Shown: one piece after another, positions 1 to 6,110 of the stretch
Layout: every line of letters begins with the position of its first letter
How positions within the stretch are numbered: position 1 is the first letter of the stretch
Assembly: GCA_964405665.1 (NCBI GenBank)
Contig: CAYOOT010000095.1
Location: 1-8,897 of the forward strand
Reading direction: 5' to 3'
Source: CAYOOT01 sp964405665
GTDB taxonomy: Bacteria > Bdellovibrionota_C > UBA2361 > SZUA-149 > CAZDWZ01
Length of the DNA stretch: 8,897 nucleotides
Notes under the pieces: generated by a model
Database searches by the model: none
What the model was told of the DNA's origin: nothing
Seen by the model: the letters and a program-made list of their open reading frames with translations, nothing else
Translations under genes and position numbers: made by a program

Positions 1-55
1 TGATTTCTGATTTCTGATTTCTGATTTCTGATTTCTGATTTCTGATTTCTGATTT
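1..55. repeat. TGATTTC heptamer tandem array (continues beyond window start)
   Basis: Seven perfect head-to-tail copies of TGATTTC fill bases 1-49, followed by a partial copy, TGATTT, at 50-55. On the minus strand the unit reads GAAATCA. The array lies just after the stop codon of the minus-strand SH3 gene (57-59), so it is in that gene's 3' flank and not coding. It starts at base 1, so the total copy number is unknown. A diverged echo of the motif, TTTCTAATTTCTAG, occurs at 3377-3390 upstream of the lipoprotein gene. Confidence 0.95.
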
Positions 56-56
56 T

Positions 57-1559
57 CTATTCCGCTTTTACAGCATCCTGAGCATAAATATATCCCCGCT
101 TACCATTTCTAGATTCCAGTTCCAACCACCGGCCCATTTCCGACACAACATGAATCGAAGTATCGGGATTAAGTCGGGAAATTGTGCTGGCGACAATTGA
201 TGGAGCGGAGAAAACATTTGTCGGAGCTATTGTTCGATAAAGAATTGTTTCTGGATATTGATTGACCTCATAAGATTTAAGCGGCGCACCATTAAGATCT
301 ACGGCTTTGCCAGCATGACCAGAAGGATCTAGTGTGGGATCAACAGTGCGTGGAGGACCGTAACTTCTTCCACTTTTGCCTATTCGGAAATCTGGAGAAG
401 TTGTTGCCGGTTGTTGATCAAGATTTTCTACTTTCATTTTTTCCATCTTCTGAGATTCGAGAGAAGGGTTTTTTGCTGAGAGAGTTGGTTCTGTAACAGG
501 TTCTGGCGGTGTTAAAGGAACTACTTCTTGATCAGAAGAAGTTTTTTTCAAAGCCAGCGATTCTTTCGAGGTCAAAGCTGCTTGATCTACTTCTGGTGAA
601 CTTGAAAGTTGGTCTAAATCTTTTTTCCCATTTTCGCTAGCTTGATTGATTGATTTTAGTCTTTCGCTTACTTTGTCCAAGGAAGAATTGCTTATATTTT
701 TTTCTAATACAGCAATTTTTATTTCAGGAATCTCGGCTTGTGAATTGCTGGGGAATTGGAAATTAATTGCCGATAGAAAGGAATAATTTTTAGAATCTTC
801 TTTGTTAATTAATTCATTTATTTGGGGCCAGCTAAAATAAACAAGGGCAATGATGGAAACAACAACAAATAATTTTTGGATCAAATTACTGGAATTTTCC
901 TTTTCCCTAATAATCGGACCGGAAGTCCGAAAGTCCAAGTTGATTTTATCGAAGGGTTCTGCTGTTTCTTTTTCCAAGGAACTTTGAATCAGCACCGTCT
1001 TCTCTTGCTTAAAAGGAATGTTTTTTTGCGCGGTTAATTTTTGCTCTAATTTTGTAACGTATTCTTTTGCTTCTCGGCGATTTATATTTTTTTCTATTTC
1101 TTCTTCTAAAATCTGAATAAAAAATTTATTGAGAAGTAGTAAATTTTTAGTACTAAATTCAGAACAGTTTTGAGCGAGCGTGAAAGCTTTTTCGATAATA
1201 CTCAAAGCAAGACGGAGTTGATTTTTCTCGCTAAGTTTTTCTGTAGCCAGAAGCAAAGTGCTAATCATTAAATCTTTATTTTTAAATGAATTATTTTCTT
1301 TTATTTCTAGTAAGGGTGAGCTTAGAGCTACTAGGGGAAGCTGATTTAATTCCAGATGACAAATTGTCCACCAGAGTTTTTTTTCAAATTGCTCATTAAT
1401 ATCACAGGAGGTTATTCTTTCTAACTCTGCTTCTATAATATCAACAGCTTCTTGAAAATTATTTTGTGCATATTGTTCTTTCCAAAGGCAATGATCGGAG
1501 GCTTTTGCCATTTGCTCTGAGTAATAATTTTTTAATTCTTTTATGAATTCTTTTGCCAT
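57..1559 (-). CDS. Single-pass membrane protein with C-terminal SH3-like domain, function unknown
   Basis: The 500-residue product has three parts. Residues 1-225 are a helical, Lys/Glu-rich region without recognised catalytic motifs; parts such as NNFQEAVDIIEAELERI and LALSIIEKAF look like TPR-type helices, but this is weak. Residues 226-244 (LIQKLFVVVSIIALVYFSW) form one transmembrane helix. Residues 245-440 are a Ser/Pro/Glu/Gln-rich linker, and residues 444-497 resemble a bacterial SH3 domain (TNVFSAPS, then DTSIHVV, GRWLEL and GKRGYI). Basic residues before the helix suggest the N-terminus is cytoplasmic and the SH3 domain periplasmic, where such domains often bind cell wall or protein. 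A TAA codon lies directly upstream in frame, so the start cannot be further out. No Shine-Dalgarno precedes the ATG at 1559, and the in-frame ATG at residue 17 (1511) is an alternative. No partner gene reveals its role. Confidence 0.8.
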   Translation of the reverse strand: MAKEFIKELKNYYSEQMAKASDHCLWKEQYAQNNFQEAVDIIEAELERITSCDINEQFEKKLWWTICHLELNQLPLVALSSPLLEIKENNSFKNKDLMISTLLLATEKLSEKNQLRLALSIIEKAFTLAQNCSEFSTKNLLLLNKFFIQILEEEIEKNINRREAKEYVTKLEQKLTAQKNIPFKQEKTVLIQSSLEKETAEPFDKINLDFRTSGPIIREKENSSNLIQKLFVVVSIIALVYFSWPQINELINKEDSKNYSFLSAINFQFPSNSQAEIPEIKIAVLEKNISNSSLDKVSERLKSINQASENGKKDLDQLSSSPEVDQAALTSKESLALKKTSSDQEVVPLTPPEPVTEPTLSAKNPSLESQKMEKMKVENLDQQPATTSPDFRIGKSGRSYGPPRTVDPTLDPSGHAGKAVDLNGAPLKSYEVNQYPETILYRTIAPTNVFSAPSIVASTISRLNPDTSIHVVSEMGRWLELESRNGKRGYIYAQDAVKAE

Positions 1560-1652
1560 TTAGGGGTTCATTGGAAGATTTAATCGCCACATTAATATTA
1601 TTACGGTTAATTCATGAAAATATGCAAATAATATTAGTTTTATTGATAAAAT

Positions 1653-1714
1653 GGAGATCCTCCTATGCTAAGGCTTCCCCTTGGCCACAAGACTACCGAG
1701 CACAGGTCGGAGGC
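1653..1714. repeat. GC-richer degenerate repeat remnant in the divergent spacer
   Basis: Within very AT-rich flanks, bases 1653-1714 are conspicuously GC-rich. The segment opens with GGAGATCCTCCTATGCTAAG and closes with GGTCGGAGGC. CCTCC at 1659-1663 is complementary to GGAGG at 1709-1713. One frame translates to SSYAKAS, which resembles the SSYAKASEDK-type peptide I recall being encoded by a dispersed short repeat in many uncultured bacterial genomes. That link is from memory. The copy is diverged in its centre. It lies between the divergent SH3 and CPBP genes and does not look like part of either. Confidence 0.4.
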
Positions 1715-1716
1715 TA

Positions 1717-1722
1717 TATAAT
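1717..1722 (+). promoter_or_regulatory. Perfect TATAAT -10 box, probable promoter of the CPBP gene
   Basis: TATAAT at 1717-1722 matches the sigma-70 -10 consensus exactly and lies just after the GC-richer repeat. The best-placed -35 (TACCGA, 1694-1699, spacing 17) is poor. Initiation near 1729 would leave a short leader before the AAGGA at 1751-1755 and the CPBP gene. If functional, the repeat remnant may have supplied part of the promoter. Confidence 0.3.
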
Positions 1723-1775
1723 AATGTTTTTAGCTAGTTGCGTAAATATAAAGGATGTAATGATATCTCTTCAAT

Positions 1776-2393
1776 ATGGGGTCAATTGGCAACAGTTTAT
1801 TAATAAGCAGCTTTTTGCTCGAAGGCATTCTTGCCGGGATGTTTTTTATTTGGGCAAGTTTCAAAGATTTCAAGATTATTCTTTGGCCGAACCAAAATGA
1901 GATTTTATTTGGTATCTTTCTTTGCCTGCCTCTTTTTTTAATTAACTATCTTCTTTTTGGACCGCTTAGTCATAAAATACCCGCTTTAAAAATGTGCTAT
2001 GAATTTAAAGATAAAGTTGTTCGACCGCTTGCAGAATCCCTTAATTACAAAAGCAGTCTTTTTATTGCTGCATGTGCGGCAATAGGAGAAGAGTTGTTCT
2101 TTCGTGGTTTTATCCAAACGGAATTAGGCATTCTTAGTGCTTCCTTACTTTTTTCTCTTCTTCATTTTGGACCTGCTGCTAAACGTTATGCCTTGATTGC
2201 CTTTCTCTACTTTTTAATAGGGATATATTTTGGAGTGATTGTTCGGCTTTATAGCAGTCTTTGGATTGCAATAATTACGCATGCCTTCTATGATTATATC
2301 GCCTTAATTTATATGAAGTACATTTATGTTTCACCGGAGAAGATAGTGAAGGATAATTCTAGTAGTTTTATTAACGGAGTAAGGCCTGTTTAA
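1776..2393 (+). CDS. CPBP family intramembrane metalloprotease (CAAX protease/bacteriocin-processing type)
   Basis: The 205-residue integral membrane protein carries the three CPBP (Abi) signatures. EExxxR is at Glu105-Glu106-Arg110 (GEELFFRG), FxxxH at Phe126-His130 (FSLLH), and a terminal HxxxD at His169-Asp173 (HAFYD). In this family, which includes Rce1, these Glu and His residues form the active site within the membrane. Bacterial members process peptides or prenylated-type substrates, or act in bacteriocin self-immunity; the substrate here is unknown. Hydrophobic helices lie near 8-28, 43-61, 93-103, 117-130, 138-157 and 160-180. The ATG at 1776 is the first ATG after an in-frame TGA (1761-1763) but has no Shine-Dalgarno. 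An AAGGA at 1751-1755 instead serves an ATG at 1760 in another frame, so the N-terminus is uncertain. No bacteriocin-like gene is adjacent. Confidence 0.85.
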   Translation: MGSIGNSLLISSFLLEGILAGMFFIWASFKDFKIILWPNQNEILFGIFLCLPLFLINYLLFGPLSHKIPALKMCYEFKDKVVRPLAESLNYKSSLFIAACAAIGEELFFRGFIQTELGILSASLLFSLLHFGPAAKRYALIAFLYFLIGIYFGVIVRLYSSLWIAIITHAFYDYIALIYMKYIYVSPEKIVKDNSSSFINGVRPV

Positions 2394-2543
2394 AATCATA
2401 CTTAAGAAATTAGCTCCTTATGTAGATAATCATACATCAGAATATCAAGAGCAGATTTGAATTGTCACTCTTAAAAAAGCTGGCGGTAAATACAATTTTG
2501 TTCTATCATTTTATTTCACTCGTTATGTTTTAAAGAAGGTTTT

Positions 2544-3281
2544 GTGAGTCAAAATTTAGAACTTACATTTGTCTTAAAATCGTCTCAAAAAAAATTTCAA
2601 AACTTAAATAAAATCTCCTCTGGAATGATCGTTCTTGTTTTTTTCTTCATCAATCTTGCAGTGGTCAAAGCTCAAGATTCTACTACCACGCCGCTGTTTA
2701 GTAATAATGCGGTTGCTAAAGCAAATCAGAAATTTAAAGAAAATCGTAAAAGAAAGGTTTCAAATCTCAGTTTCAAAGAAAATTCTTCAAGTGATCGGAT
2801 ATCGGAAGCCTTCACCTTAGATTCCGTTTCCGATATAGTTCAAGATAATTTTGGTGAAACAAATTTTTTTACACAATATAATACACCATTTTATTTGCAT
2901 TATGTTAATGATTTTGTTCATTCTAACGAAATTGATGAATTCATTAATAGTTCTGCTGCGGAAAAACTATTCCTTTATCAGACCATGTCCACAGCTGTGA
3001 ATTTACTTAAAACTTCCGCCTTGGAACCTTTATATCGACAATGTGTTAATAATCTGCAAACTCTTAGAAATTATACTTCTGTGAAATTCGATCAAGATGG
3101 CAAAGGAAATTTAGGAGTAGTTTCTCCAGGAAAAACTCACGAAGACCCGCTCTTTGAATTAAAACTTCATGTCAGTGCGAATAATGGAATTGAGCCGAGA
3201 TTGGAAGTTGGTAAGCATTTACTTTTTCGTTATGATGTCTTTAACCAAAACAGCTTAATGGAATTCCGCTGTAATTTCTAA
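2544..3281 (+). CDS. Exported protein of unknown function
   Basis: I do not recognise this 245-residue protein. The GTG start is supported by AGAAGG at 2534-2539. The first ATG in frame (residue 28) would remove the basic n-region (KKFQNLNK) that precedes the hydrophobic stretch at 28-41. Residues 1-43 therefore look like a long Sec signal peptide with a VKA-QD cleavage site after Ala43. There is no lipobox and no second membrane helix, so the mature protein is probably periplasmic or secreted. Residues 44-80 are polar and basic (NQKFKENRKRK), and the rest is mixed helix and strand with one Cys pair (in YRQCVNN and FRCNF) that could form a disulfide. No enzymatic motif is visible. It begins 150 bp after the CPBP gene and ends just before a strong palindrome, so it may be transcribed alone. 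Confidence 0.75.
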   Translation: MSQNLELTFVLKSSQKKFQNLNKISSGMIVLVFFFINLAVVKAQDSTTTPLFSNNAVAKANQKFKENRKRKVSNLSFKENSSSDRISEAFTLDSVSDIVQDNFGETNFFTQYNTPFYLHYVNDFVHSNEIDEFINSSAAEKLFLYQTMSTAVNLLKTSALEPLYRQCVNNLQTLRNYTSVKFDQDGKGNLGVVSPGKTHEDPLFELKLHVSANNGIEPRLEVGKHLLFRYDVFNQNSLMEFRCNF

Positions 3282-3297
3282 TCAGAATAATTAAAAC

Positions 3298-3345
3298 GTA
3301 GGGGCACCCATAAAGGGCGACCCGCCCATCGAATGGGTGCCCTAC
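3298..3345. repeat. REP-like nested palindrome (GTAGGGGCACCCAT...ATGGGTGCCCTAC)
   Basis: The left arm GTAGGGGCACCCAT (3298-3311) pairs with ATGGGTGCCCTAC (3333-3345), 13 bp with one bulged G. Inside the loop is a second hairpin, GGGCG-ACC-CGCCC (3315-3327). It is far more GC-rich than its surroundings and has no following T-run, so it is not a typical intrinsic terminator, although it could cap the 3' end of the upstream mRNA. The GTAGGGGC...GCCCTAC termini and the GGGCGACCCGCC core resemble dispersed extragenic palindromes known from cyanobacteria and several environmental phyla. This match is from memory. Confidence 0.8.
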
Positions 3346-3366
3346 ATTCAATACATCCTAAAAAAG

Positions 3367-3396
3367 TTGCAATCCATTTCTAATTTCTAGTAGACT
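3367..3396 (+). promoter_or_regulatory. Candidate sigma-70 promoter for the lipoprotein gene
   Basis: TTGCAA (3367-3372) and TAGACT (3391-3396) are separated by 18 bp, a fair though imperfect sigma-70 match. They are placed so that transcription would begin near 3403, before the AAGGA ribosome binding site at 3413-3417. The spacer includes the TTTCTAATTTCTAG echo of the heptamer repeat. Confidence 0.35.
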
Positions 3397-3424
3397 GCCA
3401 CTCCTTAACAACAAGGATAAATCT

Positions 3425-5119
3425 ATGAAATTGAAACTAGCACAAATAGCCTTAACTCTAATTTTAGTATTGGGACAAGGTTGTAAGCATGAACAAAAAA
3501 GCAATCCTTCTTTAACACCAACTAAAACTATAGATTTTTCGAAAACAGTGGTTGCAAGAATTCCTCAAAATTCCCTGGGATTTTATTATTCAAACTTAAC
3601 GACAAAAGCTTATCAAAAGTATCAAGCTACTGCTTATGCAAATTTAAATGCCAAAAGTCAGGGTTCTTTAATTTCAATGTTTAATACCAAAGATAGTAAT
3701 TCTTCTGCGTATGTGAAATTAATGGAATTATTCTCTAAGAACAATCCGCTGACAGAAATTGTGGGTTACATTGATCAGAATACTAATACAAAGCAATTAT
3801 ATTTTGGTGGAATCGCTTTGTTTAAAGAAGATTCTATCTTGAATAATTTTATCGAAGATCTGAAAAAAGCTGATCCCAATATGAGCACTGCTACTTTTTC
3901 TCAAGGCACTGGATATAATTTAAAAATACAAATTGAAAAAGAAAAAAATCCCTTTGGAATAACCGATTTTTATTTATTTGCTAAAGATAAATATCTTTAC
4001 TTTGCAACAGCACAGGAAAAAGTTGAAGAAGTTTTAACTAACAGTAATCAAGCGCTCCCGTTGGTTTTATCCAATAAGTATTTTAAGGATTCTGTTGGCA
4101 AATTACCGACTGAAGAAGAAAATATGGTCTTGGGTTTTGTTGATGCAGAAAGATTTTTAGATGTTATTTCCATATTACCTAGCTTTCAAAAAGATAAACA
4201 TGGTCTGATGCTTGAAGCCTTAAGGAAACAATTTGCTGCTTTATTGTTTTCTTATAGCTATACGGACAACCTAGTTTGGCAGATGAAATTGTTAACAAAG
4301 GAAGGAGCGCAACCTAGTGAGTTTATCCAGGAAGATAGTAATTCCGAAATTGGTGAATTACTTAATTTTGTTCCAGAGTCTCCAATGATTTTTATTTCAT
4401 TAAACGGAAAATTACTGAAATCTTTTAAAGATTCGGCTTTGAAAAATATTGACACTGATCAGGCAAAAATTCAGGAAGAGCTGGTTCTTTTAGATAACAT
4501 TAATCGCTTGGGCTTGGTTCTTAATCCGGCTAGTTCCGGACCTACAATGTTTCCTGTACCTGAGATTCTGCTGCTCTTGGAAACTAAAGATACAAAAGGT
4601 CTTGAAGAAAGTATTCAAAAATCAAGCAGTTCTTCCGTTAAAAATTCTCAAATTCCGATTTCTCCTTGGACAGAGAAAAAAATAGATAACTTAAGCGTTA
4701 AAACCTTAGCTTCTCCATTTGGTTTGGGAATTTATATGACAAGCTTAAGCGACAAGATCGTAGCAGTAACTTCAACTGAATCACAACTCGCTTTATTGAT
4801 TGCTAATCGCAAGAACAAAAAAACTCTCTTTGATCCTTTGCTTGATCAAAATAAGGATGCAAAAGATATTTTTTATACTGATAAAAACGTTTTTAGTTTT
4901 TATTTAAATTATCCTAAAGTTGCCGATTTACTTTCTTCGTTGGAAGGAATGATGAAGATGTATGCCCCCCAACAAGAAGGGAAAGCTAATAATCAGAATT
5001 TGCAACAAGAGTATATTGCAAACTTAAAAACACTCGGCATTACTGTGGCTAAAGCTACTGTTTCCAAAGAAGCAATAGATGTTAAAAGTACAATAATTTT
5101 TTCTCCAGCCGGTAAATAA
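3425..5119 (+). CDS. Probable lipoprotein, distantly DUF3352-like, function unknown
   Basis: The 564-residue product starts at an ATG with AAGGA seven bases upstream. It has a short signal peptide (MKLKLAQIALTLILVLGQGC) ending at Cys20. LGQGC is a slightly atypical lipobox because Gly is at -3, but lipidation at Cys20 and membrane anchoring are likely. The mature part opens with a Ser/Thr linker and then TVVARIPQNSLGFYYSNLTT, which resembles the opening of DUF3352-type proteins (a pass from an IP motif into a strand describing a protein level or variance). The rest alternates beta strands and helices without catalytic motifs and ends in EAIDVKSTIIFSPAGK. The family assignment is from general appearance only. 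There is no second transmembrane helix. It has its own candidate promoter and a 146-bp gap before the next gene. Confidence 0.75.
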   Translation: MKLKLAQIALTLILVLGQGCKHEQKSNPSLTPTKTIDFSKTVVARIPQNSLGFYYSNLTTKAYQKYQATAYANLNAKSQGSLISMFNTKDSNSSAYVKLMELFSKNNPLTEIVGYIDQNTNTKQLYFGGIALFKEDSILNNFIEDLKKADPNMSTATFSQGTGYNLKIQIEKEKNPFGITDFYLFAKDKYLYFATAQEKVEEVLTNSNQALPLVLSNKYFKDSVGKLPTEEENMVLGFVDAERFLDVISILPSFQKDKHGLMLEALRKQFAALLFSYSYTDNLVWQMKLLTKEGAQPSEFIQEDSNSEIGELLNFVPESPMIFISLNGKLLKSFKDSALKNIDTDQAKIQEELVLLDNINRLGLVLNPASSGPTMFPVPEILLLLETKDTKGLEESIQKSSSSSVKNSQIPISPWTEKKIDNLSVKTLASPFGLGIYMTSLSDKIVAVTSTESQLALLIANRKNKKTLFDPLLDQNKDAKDIFYTDKNVFSFYLNYPKVADLLSSLEGMMKMYAPQQEGKANNQNLQQEYIANLKTLGITVAKATVSKEAIDVKSTIIFSPAGK

Positions 5120-5135
5120 ATCTGAGAAATTGGGA

Positions 5136-5151
5136 TTATTTTGCAAAATAA
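5136..5151. repeat. Perfect 16-bp AT-rich palindrome downstream of the lipoprotein gene
   Basis: TTATTTTGCAAAATAA at 5136-5151 is a perfect uninterrupted palindrome 17 bp after the lipoprotein stop codon. With no loop it would be an operator-like dyad more readily than an RNA hairpin. Such AT-rich dyads arise by chance in this composition, so no function is claimed. Confidence 0.4.
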
Positions 5152-5265
5152 AAAATTATTCTGGAACCCAAAATTCAAAAAAGCATCTTAATTAATGAGC
5201 ATTAAGTACATTGGTTTAATGTTTTATGAAGAAGGTTGATTATTAATCTTTTAATTAGGTTGATT

Positions 5266-5487
5266 ATGGATAGGGTTACAAAAATACATGAAATTTCTCT
5301 TAGAATAGATCATTTACAACAAGCTGGAGATTGGATCGCTAGAACTTTAGTTAATACTGATGGAGCATGCTCACAAACTGGTTCTTTAATTAGTGTTCTT
5401 GCAGAAGATGTTCGGCAACGTTTGTTGGAACTGGTTACTGAATTGGAAACAGAAGTCTTTATAAAAAATCGCGAAACCTATAACTAG
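5266..5487 (+). CDS. Small helical protein of unknown function
   Basis: From the ATG at 5266 the product has 73 residues. It is mostly amphipathic helix (ISLRIDHLQQAGDWIARTL, then SLISVLAEDVRQRLLELVTE) with a central DGACSQTGS turn. There is no signal peptide or membrane helix, so it is probably cytosolic, perhaps a dimeric helical bundle. I do not recognise the family. The frame is open back to a TTG at 5236, but that codon abuts GAAGAAGG with no spacing and would add an unlike hydrophobic MIINLLIRLI, so the ATG with a weak AGG (5257-5259) six bases upstream is preferred. The long uninterrupted frame and a balanced, protein-like composition support coding. Confidence 0.6.
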   Translation: MDRVTKIHEISLRIDHLQQAGDWIARTLVNTDGACSQTGSLISVLAEDVRQRLLELVTELETEVFIKNRETYN

Positions 5488-5506
5488 TTAAAAATACTAG
5501 ATTTTT
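5484..5506 (+). terminator. Weak terminator-like hairpin after the small protein
   Basis: CTAGT (5484-5488) pairs with ACTAG (5496-5500) around a 7-base loop and is followed by ATTTTT. The stem is only 5 bp and overlaps the stop codon of the upstream gene, so termination, if any, would be inefficient. Confidence 0.25.
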
Positions 5507-5555
5507 GTTAAGTAAGATTCTATAGTAAAAACCAATGCTTACGTCTATTTAGAAG

Positions 5556-5561
5556 TATAAT
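5556..5561 (+). promoter_or_regulatory. Perfect TATAAT -10 box upstream of the DUF5658-like gene
   Basis: TATAAT at 5556-5561 lies 50 bp before the ATG at 5612, a normal distance for a promoter. No good -35 hexamer is at the expected position (5533-5540 reads CAATGCTT) and there is no TGn extension, so strength is doubtful or an activator may be needed. Confidence 0.35.
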
Positions 5562-5611
5562 TATCCTTAATTCTGATTTGTTTATAAGTTTAACAAAGAA
5601 TTTTGGATACT

Positions 5612-6004
5612 ATGGCTGTAGGATTAAATACCGTTGAAGAATTTGGTTTAGGTAATATTGCCTACAAGCAAGTTGTTTTAAAAACAACTATCAATCCACA
5701 AGTTTTAAATCTAGCAAAATGCCTTGTAATACTTCAAATTTTTGATGGAATCTTAACGTCAATCGGTATTAGTAGATTTGGCAGTGATATAGAGGGCAAT
5801 CCATTTTTACGAAATTTGATTGAAAATTTTGGTCATATTCCTGTGCTGGCCAGTATTAAAATAATAGCAGTTTTTTTTGTATTTGTTTTAGCAGTCAATT
5901 CTAAATATGTCCCTTGGATTTCTTCTGCCTTAAGAGCTATTTGCTATATGTATTTTTTTACCGCGATAGTTCCTTGGATATACATTTTATTTGTTAATGT
6001 ATAA
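5612..6004 (+). CDS. DUF5658-like small membrane protein
   Basis: The 130-residue protein has a soluble N-terminal segment (1-33) and three predicted helices near 36-53, 76-95 and 103-128. Its pattern fits DUF5658-type proteins: LQIFDGILTSIGI with an intramembrane Asp45, then a loop with EGNP (61-64), then a second helix with Lys83. In that family the D, E(G/A)NP and K positions are conserved, but no function is established. The first ATG (5612) is preferred over a TTG at 5603; GGA at 5605-5607 is a weak ribosome binding site close to it. It is followed by a hairpin at 6057-6080 and stands alone between two small transcription units. The membrane prediction is firm; the family name is moderately firm. 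Confidence 0.75.
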   Translation: MAVGLNTVEEFGLGNIAYKQVVLKTTINPQVLNLAKCLVILQIFDGILTSIGISRFGSDIEGNPFLRNLIENFGHIPVLASIKIIAVFFVFVLAVNSKYVPWISSALRAICYMYFFTAIVPWIYILFVNV

Positions 6005-6025
6005 TTAAGATCATATCAACATATC

Positions 6026-6054
6026 TTGACTTCTTATAAAAAACTGAATAAATA
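6026..6054 (+). promoter_or_regulatory. Candidate promoter for the OmpA-like gene
   Basis: TTGACT (6026-6031) is a near-consensus -35. With 17-bp spacing the -10 would be TAAATA (6049-6054), a weak match. The predicted start near 6061 falls inside the 6057-6080 hairpin, so either this promoter is used and the hairpin cannot form fully, or the start is elsewhere. Confidence 0.4.
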
Positions 6055-6056
6055 TT

Positions 6057-6080
6057 AAACCTTAAAAACTAAGGTTTTTT
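6057..6080 (+). terminator. Hairpin with T-run between the DUF5658-like and OmpA-like genes
   Basis: AAACCTTA (6057-6064) pairs perfectly with TAAGGTTT (6070-6077) around the loop AAAAC, followed by TTT to make a run of six Ts. This 8-bp stem is a plausible intrinsic terminator for the DUF5658-like gene. It ends 30 bases before the OmpA-like ATG, so it lies in the leader of that gene if transcription passes through. Confidence 0.55.
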
Positions 6081-6110
6081 GTGTTTTATATCAATTTAGG
6101 AGTAATACCA

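Noticed and set aside
1..55. CRISPR array
   Set aside because: The repeat is a 7-base unit with no spacers.
1553..1900. Open frame of 115 codons upstream of and overlapping the CPBP gene
   Set aside because: It runs through the repeat remnant and part of the CPBP N-terminus in another frame, and its composition is not protein-like. Only its ATG 1760 with AAGGA was kept, as a clue to the CPBP start.
2386..2460. Short open stretch after the CPBP gene reading KKLAPYVDNHTSEYQEQI
   Set aside because: It looks protein-like but has no ATG, GTG or TTG start after the preceding stop and only about 24 codons. It could be a gene relic but cannot be supported.
2457..2496. TTGTCA (2462-2467) and TACAAT (2491-2496) as a promoter for the exported protein
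   Set aside because: Each hexamer is good, but the spacing is 23 bp; the 19-bp alternative, TAAATA, is a poor -10.
2635..2820. 61-codon open frame within the exported-protein gene
   Set aside because: A shadow frame with low-complexity translation that overlaps a better gene with a signal peptide.
4258..4455. Minus-strand 65-codon frame inside the lipoprotein gene
   Set aside because: Antisense shadow without a ribosome binding site or recognisable content.
4993..5178. Minus-strand 61-codon frame across the end of the lipoprotein gene
   Set aside because: Antisense shadow of a clearly coding gene with no start signal.
5187..5206. CTTAAT...ATTAAG dyad upstream of the small protein gene
   Set aside because: A 6-bp AT-rich stem that is expected by chance here, with no T-run.
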